Shown one piece after another: positions 28,142 through 37,834 of a stretch of 47,830 bases of DNA. The position numbers were made by a program, and so were the translations under genes. Below the pieces are notes generated by a model, which was not told the origin of the DNA, made no database searches, and saw only the letters and a list, made by a program, of their open reading frames with translations. Where the stretch lies: positions 1 to 47,830 of the forward strand of contig SVFE01000015.1 of assembly GCA_015057055.1 (NCBI GenBank). Direction: 5' to 3'. Positions within the stretch are counted from its first letter, which is position 1. Each line of letters begins with the position of its first letter. The DNA comes from Lachnospiraceae bacterium. Its GTDB lineage: Bacteria > Bacillota > Clostridia > Lachnospirales > Lachnospiraceae.

Positions 28142-31100
28142 ATGTATCAGAAGGTATCAACGGACCTCAACTTTGTTGAGCGCGAAAAACAAATCGAAAA
28201 GTTTTGGAAAGACAATGACATTTTTCAAAAGAGCATTAAGGAACGGGAAGGCTGCCCTACTTATATGTTCTATGACGGACCGCCTACGGCAAACGGTAAG
28301 CCCCACATCGGTCACGTGCTTACCCGTGTTATCAAGGACATGATTCCCAGATATCGCACCATGAAAGGCTATATGGTGCCTCGTAAAGCCGGCTGGGATA
28401 CCCATGGTCTTCCGGTAGAAATCGAAGTAGAAAAGCTGCTTGGCCTGGACGGAAAAGAGCAGATTGAAGCATACGGCTTAGAGCCCTTCATTGAAAAATG
28501 TAAGGAAAGCGTTTGGAAATACAAGGGTATGTGGGAGGATTTCTCCGGCACCGTCGGATTCTGGGCGGATATGGACGACCCTTATGTAACATACCATGAT
28601 GATTTCATTGAATCCGAATGGTGGGCATTAAAAGAAATCTGGAACAAGAATCTTCTTTACAAAGGATTTAAGATTGTACCTTACTGCCCTCGCTGCGGTA
28701 CGCCTTTGTCCTCGCAGGAAGTTGCCCAGGGATATAAGGATGTAAAAGAAAAATCAGCCATCGTAAGATTTAAATGCGTCGATGAAGATGCCTATATTTT
28801 GGCATGGACCACAACGCCTTGGACCCTGCCTTCCAACGTGGCGCTTTGTATGCATCCGGAATATGAATATGTAAAAGTAAAGAACAATCAGGACGGTCTT
28901 ACCTATTACATGGCACAGGCTTTGGTAGAAAAAGTGCTGGGTGAAGATGTGGAAGTTTTGGCATCTTACAAGGGAAAAGATTTGGAAAGAAAGGAATACG
29001 TTCCGCTGTTCCCTTATGCCAATGAGGTAGTGAAGAAGCAGAACAAGAAAGGCTTCTTTGTAACCTGTGATGAATACGTTACTTTGACCGATGGTACCGG
29101 TGTGGTTCATATTGCGCCGGCCTTTGGTGAAGACGATGCCAACGTGGGAAGAAATTATGATTTGCCTTTTGTCCAGTTGGTAGACGGCAAAGGTGAAATG
29201 ACCGAGGAAACTCCTTGGGCAGGTAAATTCTGTAAGGATGCGGACCTTCCGATTTTGGTAGCGTTGGAAGAAGCAGGACTGCTCTTTGATGCACCGAAAT
29301 TTGAGCACAGCTATCCTCACTGCTGGCGATGCGACAAGCCGCTCATTTACTATGCGAGAGAATCCTGGTACATCAAAATGACTGCCGTAAAAGAGCAGAT
29401 GATTGCCAACAATAATAAAATCAACTGGATTCCGGAATCCATCGGAAAAGGCCGTTTTGGCGACTGGTTGGAAAACCTTCAGGATTGGGCGATTTCCCGT
29501 AACCGTTACTGGGGAACTCCGTTAAATATCTGGGAATGTGAATGCGGACATTTGCACTGCGTAGGCTCCAGACAGGAATTGGCTGACCTTAGCGGCAATC
29601 CGGACAATGCTAACGTGGAACTTCACCGTCCGTATATCGATAATGTAACGTTCCCTTGTGAGAAGTGTGGCAAGACCATGCACCGAGTACCGGAAGTAAT
29701 TGACTGCTGGTTTGACTCCGGAGCAATGCCTTTTGCACAGCACCACTATCCGTTTGAAAATAAAGAACTTTTTGAAGCACAGTACCCGGCACAGTTTATT
29801 TCCGAAGCGGTTGACCAGACCCGCGGATGGTTCTACTCATTGCTGGCAGAATCTACCTTGCTCTTTGATTCGCCCTGCTACCAGAACGTAATCGTTCTCG
29901 GACACGTGCAGGATGAAAACGGACAGAAGATGAGTAAGTCCAAAGGAAATGCGGTGGATCCTTTTGATGCATTGGAGAAACACGGTGCAGATGCCATCCG
30001 TTGGTATTTCTACGTAAATTCCGCACCCTGGCTTCCGAACCGTTTCCATGACGGAGCGGTAACCGAAGGACAGAGAAAATTCATGGGTACTCTTTGGAAT
30101 ACCTATGCGTTCTTCGTTCTTTATGCGAATATTGATAATTTCGATGCAACAAAATATACCTTGGAATACGATAAACTTCCGGTTATGGATAAATGGCTTT
30201 TGTCCAAGTTAAATACCGTTGTGGGTGAAGTGGATAATTGTCTGGAAAACTACAAGATTCCCGAGGCTGCAAGAGCCCTTCAGGAATTTGTGGATGAAAT
30301 GAGTAACTGGTACGTAAGACGCGGCAGAGAACGTTTCTGGGCAAAGGGAATGGAGCAGGATAAGATTAACGCTTACATGACTTTATACACCGCCCTGGTT
30401 ACCATCGCGAAAGCGGCAGCACCCATGGTACCTTTCATGGCAGAGGAAATTTATCTGAATCTGGTTAAGAGCATTGACCCTTCTGCAAAAGAAAGTATTC
30501 ACCTTTGCGATTACCCTGTGGTAAATCAGGATATGATTGACAAGGATTTGGAAAACAACATGGAAGCAGTACTGAAAGCGGTAGTGCTTGGCCGTGCGGC
30601 AAGAAACAATGCCAATATCAAGAACCGTCAGCCCATCGGTACCATGTTTATCAAAGCGCCTTTTGCGTTAGATGAATTCTACAGTGAAATTATCGAAGAT
30701 GAGTTGAATGTAAAAGAAGTGAAGTTTACCGAGGACGTCAGAGATTTCACCTCCTATACCTTTAAGCCGCAGCTTAAGACCGTAGGACCCAAATACGGCA
30801 AGCAGCTGGGCGGCATCCAGAAGTACCTTGGCGGCGTAGACGGCAATGCGGCAATGGATGAATTGAAAGAAAAGGGTGCGCTTGTATTTGACGTAAACGG
30901 CTGTGAGGTATCCCTTGCAGAAGAAGATTTGCTCATTACCATGGCGCAGAAGGAAGGATACGTAGCAGAGGCCGACGGAGACGTTACGGTGGTTATGGAT
31001 ACCAACCTTACGGAAGAATTGATTGAGGAAGGTTTTGTATTCGAAATCATCAGTAAGATTCAGACCATGCGTAAGGATTCCGGCTTTGAAGTTATGGACC

Positions 31101-31273
31101 ATATTGCCATTGCATTTAGCGGAAACGACAAGATTTCGGACATTGTAAATCGCAATAAAGATGCCATTGCAGGTAAAGTTTTGGCAGATACCGTAGAAAG
31201 CGCAGTTTACGAAATCAGCAAAGAATGGAATGTAAATGGCGAAAAAGTTACGATTAGTGTAAAAAAACTCTAG
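28142..31273 (+). CDS. ileS: Isoleucine-tRNA ligase, type 2
   Basis: A 1043-aa class I synthetase. The HIGH motif is PHIGHV (His55-His58) and the KMSKS motif is at residues 596-600. Start ATG 28142 follows AAAGGAGG; the frame extends upstream into the T-box but that part is not coding. Length (~1040 against ~920 for the common bacterial type 1), the editing-domain motif GTGVVHIAPAFGEDD and the HIGH variant place it in the type 2 (eukaryote-like) branch. Type 2 enzymes are usually insensitive to mupirocin. It charges tRNA-Ile and is controlled by the T-box. It seems to be the only ileS in this window; whether a type 1 copy exists elsewhere cannot be told. Confidence 0.95.
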   Translation: MYQKVSTDLNFVEREKQIEKFWKDNDIFQKSIKEREGCPTYMFYDGPPTANGKPHIGHVLTRVIKDMIPRYRTMKGYMVPRKAGWDTHGLPVEIEVEKLLGLDGKEQIEAYGLEPFIEKCKESVWKYKGMWEDFSGTVGFWADMDDPYVTYHDDFIESEWWALKEIWNKNLLYKGFKIVPYCPRCGTPLSSQEVAQGYKDVKEKSAIVRFKCVDEDAYILAWTTTPWTLPSNVALCMHPEYEYVKVKNNQDGLTYYMAQALVEKVLGEDVEVLASYKGKDLERKEYVPLFPYANEVVKKQNKKGFFVTCDEYVTLTDGTGVVHIAPAFGEDDANVGRNYDLPFVQLVDGKGEMTEETPWAGKFCKDADLPILVALEEAGLLFDAPKFEHSYPHCWRCDKPLIYYARESWYIKMTAVKEQMIANNNKINWIPESIGKGRFGDWLENLQDWAISRNRYWGTPLNIWECECGHLHCVGSRQELADLSGNPDNANVELHRPYIDNVTFPCEKCGKTMHRVPEVIDCWFDSGAMPFAQHHYPFENKELFEAQYPAQFISEAVDQTRGWFYSLLAESTLLFDSPCYQNVIVLGHVQDENGQKMSKSKGNAVDPFDALEKHGADAIRWYFYVNSAPWLPNRFHDGAVTEGQRKFMGTLWNTYAFFVLYANIDNFDATKYTLEYDKLPVMDKWLLSKLNTVVGEVDNCLENYKIPEAARALQEFVDEMSNWYVRRGRERFWAKGMEQDKINAYMTLYTALVTIAKAAAPMVPFMAEEIYLNLVKSIDPSAKESIHLCDYPVVNQDMIDKDLENNMEAVLKAVVLGRAARNNANIKNRQPIGTMFIKAPFALDEFYSEIIEDELNVKEVKFTEDVRDFTSYTFKPQLKTVGPKYGKQLGGIQKYLGGVDGNAAMDELKEKGALVFDVNGCEVSLAEEDLLITMAQKEGYVAEADGDVTVVMDTNLTEELIEEGFVFEIISKIQTMRKDSGFEVMDHIAIAFSGNDKISDIVNRNKDAIAGKVLADTVESAVYEISKEWNVNGEKVTISVKKL

Positions 31274-31292
31274 GAAGAAGGGGCTTTCTGGT

Positions 31293-31298
31293 GTATAA
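31293..31298 (+). promoter_or_regulatory. Possible -10 box for glgP
   Basis: A perfect TATAAT lies between ileS and glgP, but the -35 at the right distance (TAGGAA, 31270-31275) is poor. Activator dependence or read-through from ileS are both possible. The leader of about 60 bases has no clear structure. Confidence 0.35.
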
Positions 31299-31363
31299 TA
31301 GTATGGTTATGAGGAATTCTTTGGTGTAAATTTGACAAAGGAAAATGAACGGAGGTAATTAAG

Positions 31364-33859
31364 ATGCCGAAAAAAGCAGCATCCACTTCAGGAGCAACGA
31401 TCAGAGATTCATTTGATAAGGAGCTTTTCAAAAGAAGTGTACTTTATAACGTCAAAACTCTTTATCGTAAAACTTTGGAGGAGGCAACTCCCCAGCAGAT
31501 TTTCCAGGCCGTATCCTATGCCGTAAAAGATCAGGTTATTGATATGTGGCTGGAGACGCAGAAGCAGTACGAAAAGAAGGACCCCAAGACAGTGTATTAT
31601 CTTTCCATGGAATTCTTAATGGGACGTGCGCTGGGCAATATGATGATTAACATGAAAGCATTTAAGCCTGTTGCAGAAGCATTGGATGAACTTGGTTTGG
31701 ATTTAAATATCATTGAAGATCAGGAGCCGGATGCAGCGCTCGGTAACGGCGGACTTGGCCGTTTGGCAGCTTGTTTCCTGGATTCCCTTGCAACGCTGGG
31801 TTATGCATCCTACGGATGCGGTATCCGTTATCGCTACGGTATGTTCAAACAGCAGATTCGTGACGGATATCAGGTGGAAGTGCCGGATAACTGGTTAGAG
31901 AACGGCAATCCCTTCGAACTTCGTCGCCCGGAATATGCCAAGGAAGTAAAATTCGGCGGTTACGTAAGTGTTCGTACCGACGAGAACGGAAGAAACAACT
32001 ATTATCAGGAAGGCTATCAGGCAGTACGTGCGGTGCCTTATGATTTGCCTATCGTAGGATACGGCAACGGCATCGTAAATACACTTCGTATTTGGGACGC
32101 AGAGCCCATCGATGTATTCCGTCTGGATTCCTTCGATAAGGGTGATTATCAGAAAGCGGTTGAGCAGGAAAACCTTGCCCGCAATATCGTAGAAGTTCTT
32201 TACCCCAATGACAATCATTATGCAGGTAAGGAATTGCGTTTGAAACAGCAGTACTTCTTTATTTCCGCATCCGTACAGGAAGCAGTACAGAAGTACATGA
32301 GAAACCATGATGACATCAGAAACTTCCATGAGAAGGTAACCTTCCAGCTCAACGATACCCATCCTACGGTTGCGGTTGCAGAGCTTATGAGAATCCTTAT
32401 GGATGAGTATTACCTTACTTGGGATGAAGCATGGGAAGTAACAACAAAGACCTGTGCATATACCAATCATACCATCATGGCAGAAGCATTGGAGAAATGG
32501 CCTATCGAGTTGTTCTCAAGACTGCTTCCCCGTGTATACCAGATTATCGAAGAAATTAACCGCAGATTCATTGCTGATATCGAGAAGAAATATCCCGGCA
32601 ATCAGGATAAAGTACGCAAGATGGCAATTATCTACGACGGACAGGTTAAGATGGCACACCTGGCAATTTGCGCAGGTTACTCCGTAAACGGTGTGGCAAG
32701 ACTTCATACCGAGATTCTTAAGAATCAGGAGTTGAAAGATTTCTACGAGTTGTTCCCGGAGAAATTCAACAACAAGACCAACGGTATTACCCAGAGAAGA
32801 TTCCTTCTTCACGGCAACCCGCTTTTGGCAGATTGGGTAACGGCACACATCGGTGATGACTGGATTACCAACCTTCCGAAGATTAAGAAGTTGAAAGTAT
32901 ACGCGGATGACGAAAAAGCACAGCAGGAATTCATGAATATCAAATATCGCAACAAGGTACGCCTTGCACAGTACATCAAGGAGCACAATGGTGTTGATGT
33001 AGATCCCAGATCCATCTTTGACGTACAGGTTAAGAGACTTCATGAGTACAAGCGTCAGCTTTTGAACATTTTGCATGTAATGTATCTCTACAACGAAATT
33101 AAAGAACATCCGGAGATGGAATTCTATCCCAGAACCTTTATTTTCGGTGCGAAGGCAGCAGCCGGCTACATGAATGCAAAGCTTACCATTAAATTGATTA
33201 ACGCCGTATCCGATGTAATCAATAATGATGCATCCATCAACGGTAAAATAAAGGTTGTCTTCATTGAAGATTACCGCGTATCCAATGCAGAAATGATTTT
33301 TGCCGCAGCCGATGTTTCCGAGCAGATTTCCACTGCAAGTAAGGAAGCTTCCGGTACCGGTAATATGAAATTTATGCTGAATGGTGCTCTTACCATCGGT
33401 ACCATGGATGGTGCCAACGTAGAAATCGTAGAAGAAGTGGGTGAAGAAAATGCATTTATCTTCGGTCTTTCTTCAGACGAAGTAATTAACTTCGAAAACT
33501 ATGGCGGATACAATCCGATGGAAATTTTCAATAATGACCCGGATGTGAGAAAGGTATTGATGCAGTTGATTAATGGCACGTATGCGCCCCAGGATCCGGA
33601 TTTGTTCCGTCCCTTGTATAACTCACTGCTGAATACACAGAGTACTTCCAAGGCAGATACCTACTTTATCCTGAAGGATTTCAAGTCCTACGCAGATGCG
33701 CAGAAGAGAGTAGAGGCTGCTTACAAGGATGAAAAGGGATGGGCAAGAAGTGCAATCTTAAATACTGCATGCTCCGGTAAGTTTACGGCAGACAGAACCA
33801 TCCAGGAATATGTAAATGACATCTGGCATTTGGATAAGGTAACCATTCGTAGAAGATAG
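31364..33859 (+). CDS. glgP: Glycogen/maltodextrin phosphorylase
   Basis: An 831-aa GT35 phosphorylase that splits alpha-1,4-glucan ends with phosphate to glucose 1-phosphate. The PLP-binding Lys669 lies in GTGNMKFMLNGAL. GNGGLGRLAACFLDSLATLG, the glucan and phosphate site residues in VKRLHEYKRQLLN, and the family length agree. AACGGAGG precedes ATG 31364. The gene stands apart from other glg genes, which is common in clostridia. It ends in front of a strong terminator. Substrate (glycogen or maltodextrin) cannot be fixed from the sequence. Confidence 0.95.
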   Translation: MPKKAASTSGATIRDSFDKELFKRSVLYNVKTLYRKTLEEATPQQIFQAVSYAVKDQVIDMWLETQKQYEKKDPKTVYYLSMEFLMGRALGNMMINMKAFKPVAEALDELGLDLNIIEDQEPDAALGNGGLGRLAACFLDSLATLGYASYGCGIRYRYGMFKQQIRDGYQVEVPDNWLENGNPFELRRPEYAKEVKFGGYVSVRTDENGRNNYYQEGYQAVRAVPYDLPIVGYGNGIVNTLRIWDAEPIDVFRLDSFDKGDYQKAVEQENLARNIVEVLYPNDNHYAGKELRLKQQYFFISASVQEAVQKYMRNHDDIRNFHEKVTFQLNDTHPTVAVAELMRILMDEYYLTWDEAWEVTTKTCAYTNHTIMAEALEKWPIELFSRLLPRVYQIIEEINRRFIADIEKKYPGNQDKVRKMAIIYDGQVKMAHLAICAGYSVNGVARLHTEILKNQELKDFYELFPEKFNNKTNGITQRRFLLHGNPLLADWVTAHIGDDWITNLPKIKKLKVYADDEKAQQEFMNIKYRNKVRLAQYIKEHNGVDVDPRSIFDVQVKRLHEYKRQLLNILHVMYLYNEIKEHPEMEFYPRTFIFGAKAAAGYMNAKLTIKLINAVSDVINNDASINGKIKVVFIEDYRVSNAEMIFAAADVSEQISTASKEASGTGNMKFMLNGALTIGTMDGANVEIVEEVGEENAFIFGLSSDEVINFENYGGYNPMEIFNNDPDVRKVLMQLINGTYAPQDPDLFRPLYNSLLNTQSTSKADTYFILKDFKSYADAQKRVEAAYKDEKGWARSAILNTACSGKFTADRTIQEYVNDIWHLDKVTIRRR

Positions 33860-33885
33860 GAAATAATTCCGAAAAGATTTCATTG

Positions 33886-33918
33886 AAAAGGGAACTGCGC
33901 CAAGTGGTTCCCTTTTGT
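33886..33918 (+). terminator. Terminator after glgP
   Basis: AAAAGGGAAC (33886-33895) and GTTCCCTTTT (33907-33916) form a perfect ten-pair stem with an 11-base loop and a T tail. Confidence 0.88.
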
Positions 33919-33956
33919 AAAGAGTAAAGAAAGTATACAGAAAGGCTGGTACGAAT

Positions 33957-36248
33957 ATGATTAATTTGTATGACGGCGGAGCATATTTGCTCCACGGTAC
34001 GGAACTGATAGCAGATTCCGGCGAAGCGGCATTGGCAGTGAAAGCCAAAACCGGACAGGAGATTACCAAAGAAGAAGCAAAGAAAAACACCATTGCCTAC
34101 GGTATTTTGGAGAGTCATAATACTTCCGGCAATATGGATAAGTTGAAAATTAAGTTTGATAAGCTGACTTCCCATGATATCACCTTCGTAGGAATTATTC
34201 AGACTGCAAGAGCATCCGGACTTAAGAAGTTCCCGATTCCCTATGTGCTTACCAACTGCCACAACTCTCTTTGTGCGGTAGGCGGAACCATCAACGAAGA
34301 TGACCACATGTTTGGACTTACCTGTGCAAAGAAATACGGCGGTGTTTATGTGCCTCCTCATCAGGCAGTTATCCATCAGTTTGCAAGAGAAATGCTTGCC
34401 GGCGGCGGTAAGATGATTCTCGGTTCCGATTCCCACACCCGTTACGGTGCCCTGGGTACCATGGCTATGGGAGAAGGCGGTCCGGAACTGGTAAAACAGC
34501 TTTTGGAGCAGACCTACGATATCAATATGCCGGGGGTAGTAGCGGTTTATATGACCGGTGAACCCATGAAAGGAGTCGGCCCCCAGGACGTGGCGCTTGC
34601 CATCATCGGTGCGGTATTTAAAAACGGCTACGTTAAAAACAAAGTGATGGAATTTGTGGGACCCGGTGTAAAAAATCTTTCAGCAGATTTCAGAATCGGT
34701 GTGGATGTTATGACTACAGAAACCACCTGTCTTTCTTCCATCTGGCAGACAGATGAAAAGATTCAGGAGTTCTATGATATTCACAAACGTCCCGAGGATT
34801 ACAAGGAATTGAATCCGGGCGCAGTGGCATATTACGATGGGGTAATCGAAATCGATTTGTCCAAGGTAAAACCCATGATTGCTATGCCGTTCCATCCCTC
34901 CAATACCTATACCATCGAAGAGTTAAATGCCAACCTGATGGATATTTTGGACGACTGCGAGAAGAAAGCGCTGGTAAGCTTAGACGGAGCGGTTGATTTC
35001 AAATTAAAGAATAAAGTACGTAACAATAAACTCTATGTGGAGCAGGGCGTTATTGCCGGATGTGCCGGTGGCGGCTTCGAAAACATCTGCGCTGCAGCGG
35101 ACATTTTGAAGGGTACCAGCATCGGTCCCGATGAGTTTACGTTGAATGTATATCCTGCCTCTATGCCGGTTTATATGGAACTGATTCGAAACGGCTGCGC
35201 GGCAACTATTATGGAGACCGGAGCAGTTATGAAAACGGCATTCTGCGGACCTTGTTTCGGTGCCGGAGATACGCCTGCCAATAACGCATTCTCCATTCGT
35301 CACTCTACAAGAAACTTCCCGAACCGTGAAGGCTCCAAGCTTCAGTCCGGACAGATTTCTTCCGTGGCACTTATGGATGCAAGATCCATTGCGGCAACTG
35401 CAGCCAACAAGGGTTACCTTACGGCAGCTACCGATATGCCGGATAAGATTGGCGCATATAAGTACTCTTTTGATAAGACAATTTACGATAACCGTGTATT
35501 TGACTCTAAGGGCGTGGCTGATCCGGATGTGGAGATTAAATTCGGTCCCAACATCAAAGACTGGCCGGCCATGGTAGCGCTTCCGGAAAATATGATTCTC
35601 AAAGTGGTTTCCGAAATCCATGATCCCGTAACCACAACCGATGAGCTCATTCCTTCCGGGGAAACATCTTCCTACCGAAGCAATCCTCTGGGACTTGCAG
35701 AGTTTACTCTGTCCAGAAAAGATCCGGAGTACGTAGGACGTGCCAAAGAGATTCAGAAGGCCCAGAAGGCGTTGGAAGCAGGAGAAAATCCTACGGCAGC
35801 ACTTCCCGAGATGGAAAGTGTTTATGCAGCAATTACCAAGGCTTATCCCGAGGTTTCCCTTGAAAATCTTGGTATCGGTTCCACTATTTTTGCCGTAAAA
35901 CCCGGTGATGGTTCTGCCAGAGAACAGGCGGCAAGCTGCCAGAAGGTACTGGGCGGTTGGGCAAATATTGCCAACGAATATGCAACCAAGCGTTATCGCT
36001 CCAACCTGATTAACTGGGGTATGCTTCCTTTCGTAATTGAAGAAGGCGAACTTCCTTTCAAGAACCTGGATTACCTGTTTATTCCCGGAATCCGCAAGGC
36101 GGTAGAGGAAAAAGCATCCGAGGTGAAAGCATATGTGGTATCCGGCAGTGAAATGAAGGAATTCAAATTAACTCTTGGTGAAATGACCGACGATGAAAGA
36201 GAAATCATTTTGAAAGGTTGTCTGATTAACTACAACCGTGTAGATTAA
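33957..36248 (+). CDS. Aconitase-family hydratase (YbhJ-like)
   Basis: A 763-aa protein with the aconitase fold order. Likely 4Fe-4S ligands are Cys369 ([13 protein letters not shown]), Cys430 and Cys433 ([12 protein letters not shown]); the spacing of 61 and then 3 residues is close to that of aconitase. The substrate loop [20 protein letters not shown] is conserved, and the C-terminal swivel-type domain is fused at the end. Yet the overall sequence is like the poorly known E. coli YbhJ group rather than AcnA/AcnB, LeuC or homoaconitase. It should therefore dehydrate/rehydrate a hydroxy acid, with the substrate unknown. It is a single-gene unit with terminators on both sides. AGAAAGGCTGG lies before ATG 33957. 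Confidence 0.85.
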   Translation: MINLYDGGAYLLHGTELIADSGEAALAVKAKTGQEITKEEAKKNTIAYGILESHNTSGNMDKLKIKFDKLTSHDITFVGIIQTARASGLKKFPIPYVLTNCHNSLCAVGGTINEDDHMFGLTCAKKYGGVYVPPHQAVIHQFAREMLAGGGKMILGSDSHTRYGALGTMAMGEGGPELVKQLLEQTYDINMPGVVAVYMTGEPMKGVGPQDVALAIIGAVFKNGYVKNKVMEFVGPGVKNLSADFRIGVDVMTTETTCLSSIWQTDEKIQEFYDIHKRPEDYKELNPGAVAYYDGVIEIDLSKVKPMIAMPFHPSNTYTIEELNANLMDILDDCEKKALVSLDGAVDFKLKNKVRNNKLYVEQGVIAGCAGGGFENICAAADILKGTSIGPDEFTLNVYPASMPVYMELIRNGCAATIMETGAVMKTAFCGPCFGAGDTPANNAFSIRHSTRNFPNREGSKLQSGQISSVALMDARSIAATAANKGYLTAATDMPDKIGAYKYSFDKTIYDNRVFDSKGVADPDVEIKFGPNIKDWPAMVALPENMILKVVSEIHDPVTTTDELIPSGETSSYRSNPLGLAEFTLSRKDPEYVGRAKEIQKAQKALEAGENPTAALPEMESVYAAITKAYPEVSLENLGIGSTIFAVKPGDGSAREQAASCQKVLGGWANIANEYATKRYRSNLINWGMLPFVIEEGELPFKNLDYLFIPGIRKAVEEKASEVKAYVVSGSEMKEFKLTLGEMTDDEREIILKGCLINYNRVD

Positions 36249-36292
36249 GAAGATTCCGGCATCAGCCGTCGGAAAAAGACAGAAAATTATTG

Positions 36293-36334
36293 AAATCATC
36301 CGTATTGCAAATTTTTGTGATGCGGATGATTTTT
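36293..36334 (+). terminator. Terminator after the hydratase gene
   Basis: AAATCATCCGTAT (36293-36305) pairs with ATGCGGATGATTT (36320-36332), 13 pairs with one G-U, then TTTTT. Confidence 0.85.
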
Positions 36335-36339
36335 CTTGT

Positions 36340-36367
36340 GTATAGATTTTGGGTATTCGGCAAAAAT
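36340..36367 (+). promoter_or_regulatory. Possible sigma-F-type (forespore) promoter
   Basis: GTATA at 36340-36344 fits the sigma-F -35 GYATA, and GGCAAAAAT at 36359-36367 fits the -10 GGNNANANT at every fixed position. The spacer by this count is 14 bases, slightly short of the usual 15-16, which lowers confidence. It lies 32 bases before a gene resembling spoIIQ, a sigma-F target in Bacillus. Confidence 0.42.
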
Positions 36368-36398
36368 AATATCAAATCAGATATTTAAGGAGGATACC

Positions 36399-37319
36399 AT
36401 GAATAGGAAAAGAAAAAACGGATTGAAAAAAGACCGTATTGTTATGCTTTTGGCTTCTGTTTTTATGTTGACAGCTCTCACCATGGCCGGCGTGTACGTA
36501 AACCAGAAAAATGTGAAAGAAGAGGATGACGGTTACAGCATAGATTTAAATGAATTAAACCGGGATGTGCAGGAGCAGGTAGACGAAATCGGAAGTCAGA
36601 TGCCAGGCGGGGCAAATGAAGAAAGTCCTTCCTTGCAGGACGATTTGGATGTGGAAATTTCTTACGAAGATGTAGGGACCAGCGATGTTGTATTACCGGC
36701 GGAGGATGAAGCCGCATTGGAGGATGTTGCGTTAGAAGAAGATGCGCAGCAGTCTCTTCGGGAGGAACGAACAGCGCGGTTGGAGGATATTACCGGGGAA
36801 AACATAACCGGGGTAAACGAAAACCAAAATGCATCGGAAGCAGGGGATGTTGCAGAAGGAGTTACGGAAGTAACAAGTGCTTCGGAAGAGTCCGTGCTTT
36901 TGGATTTTGATGAAAATGCAACTCTCAGCTGGCCGCTTGCAGGAAATATTATTTTGGATTACAGCATGGACAGCGCTATCTTTTTTGAAACCTTGCAGCA
37001 GTATCGTTATAATCCTTCCCTTGTGATTGAAGCTGTAGTAGGGGAGCCCATTACCGCCGCTGCGGACGGACAGGTTTCTGCAATCTACAGCAACGTGGAA
37101 ACCGGCGGAACGATTTGCTGTGACCTTGGAAACGGCTATGAATTAATCTACGGACAGTTGGAAAATTTCACCGTGGCAGAAGGTGATTATGTTCACGAAG
37201 GAGACATTTTAGGATTTGTAGCGGAACCTTCCATCTTCTATACCCAGGAAGGAAGCAATGTCTATTTCGAAATGAAAAAAGACGGGGAACCGATTAACCC
37301 GTCCGACTATATGGAATAG
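36399..37319 (+). CDS. Membrane-anchored degenerate M23 protein, SpoIIQ-like
   Basis: A 306-aa protein starting at ATG 36399 after AAGGAGG. Residues ~15-34 are a membrane anchor after a basic start; ~40-180 is an acidic, disordered region; ~185-306 is an M23/LytM-type fold (AADGQVSAIYSN, LGNGYELIYGQL, EGDYVHEGDILGFVAEP, VYFEMKKDGEPINPSDY). All usual zinc ligands are replaced: HxGxD by Asn/Ser/Val, the His of YGHL by Gln, and the HLH before FE by NVY. It cannot be a normal zinc endopeptidase. In spore formers SpoIIQ is such a dead or reduced M23 protein that spans the forespore membrane and binds SpoIIIAH. No spoIIIA genes are here, so SpoIIQ is an inference supported by a sigma-F-like promoter. 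Confidence 0.78.
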   Translation: MNRKRKNGLKKDRIVMLLASVFMLTALTMAGVYVNQKNVKEEDDGYSIDLNELNRDVQEQVDEIGSQMPGGANEESPSLQDDLDVEISYEDVGTSDVVLPAEDEAALEDVALEEDAQQSLREERTARLEDITGENITGVNENQNASEAGDVAEGVTEVTSASEESVLLDFDENATLSWPLAGNIILDYSMDSAIFFETLQQYRYNPSLVIEAVVGEPITAAADGQVSAIYSNVETGGTICCDLGNGYELIYGQLENFTVAEGDYVHEGDILGFVAEPSIFYTQEGSNVYFEMKKDGEPINPSDYME

Positions 37320-37363
37320 TAAAAGAAAAATAGAGAATTAGCAATAATCAGCAAAATAATAAG

Positions 37364-37397
37364 AAAAGGCAACGTACCTTACGGGCGTTGCCTTTTT
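37364..37397. terminator. Bidirectional terminator between converging genes
   Basis: AAAAGGCAACG (37364-37374) pairs with CGTTGCCTTTT (37386-37396), 11 pairs around an 11-base loop, with A-rich and T-rich flanks on the two sides. It can serve both the SpoIIQ-like gene and the iron operon that ends at 37405. Confidence 0.85.
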
Positions 37398-37404
37398 GTC
37401 GAAA

Positions 37405-37767
37405 TTATTTATTGATAAACTGTTTGATTGCCTCAAAGCTTTCTTTGCTGATGACATGTTCTATCTTGCAGGCGTCCTCGGTGGCAATCTCCTCCGGAAC
37501 GCCGATTTTTGTCAACCAGCCGGAAATGAGTTCATGCCGTTCGTAAATCATCTCTGCGATTTCCCGCCCGCTTTTCGTCAGCGTGATGTATCCGGCAGAG
37601 GATACTTCAATATGTTTCTTTTCCCGCAGATTCTTCATGGCGATGCTGATGCTGGATTTTTTATAACCAAGTTCATTGGCAATATCCACGGAGCGCACCA
37701 CAGGAAGTTTTTTGCTGAGCATCAGGATGGTTTCCAAATAATTTTCCGAAGATTCATTACTTTTCAT
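37405..37767 (-). CDS. DtxR/MntR-family metal-dependent repressor (iron type)
   Basis: A 120-aa protein with an N-terminal winged helix (DIANELGYKKSSISIAMKNLREK as recognition region) and a dimerisation/metal domain, but no C-terminal SH3 domain. Residues of the metal site are visible: His78 in ERHEL, then Cys100, Glu103 and His104 in DACKIEH. In DtxR the equivalent Cys102-Glu105-His106 binds Fe2+, while MntR has Glu at the Cys position, so the Cys favours iron. ATG 37767 lies eight bases after GAGGGG; an ATG two codons upstream is too close to that site. It is the last gene of feoA-feoB-Cys-rich-regulator on the minus strand and would repress its own operon when iron is plentiful. Confidence 0.88.
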   Translation of the reverse strand: MKSNESSENYLETILMLSKKLPVVRSVDIANELGYKKSSISIAMKNLREKKHIEVSSAGYITLTKSGREIAEMIYERHELISGWLTKIGVPEEIATEDACKIEHVISKESFEAIKQFINK

Positions 37768-37834
37768 TTGCATTTCCCCTCTGATTGAAATCCTTTGGAC
37801 TTAAGCATACCACAGAAAAGGATAATTTTCAAAC

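Noticed and set aside
31332-31337. TTGACA just before glgP as a -35 box
   Set aside because: No -10 box fits between it and the start codon; it overlaps the ribosome-binding leader.
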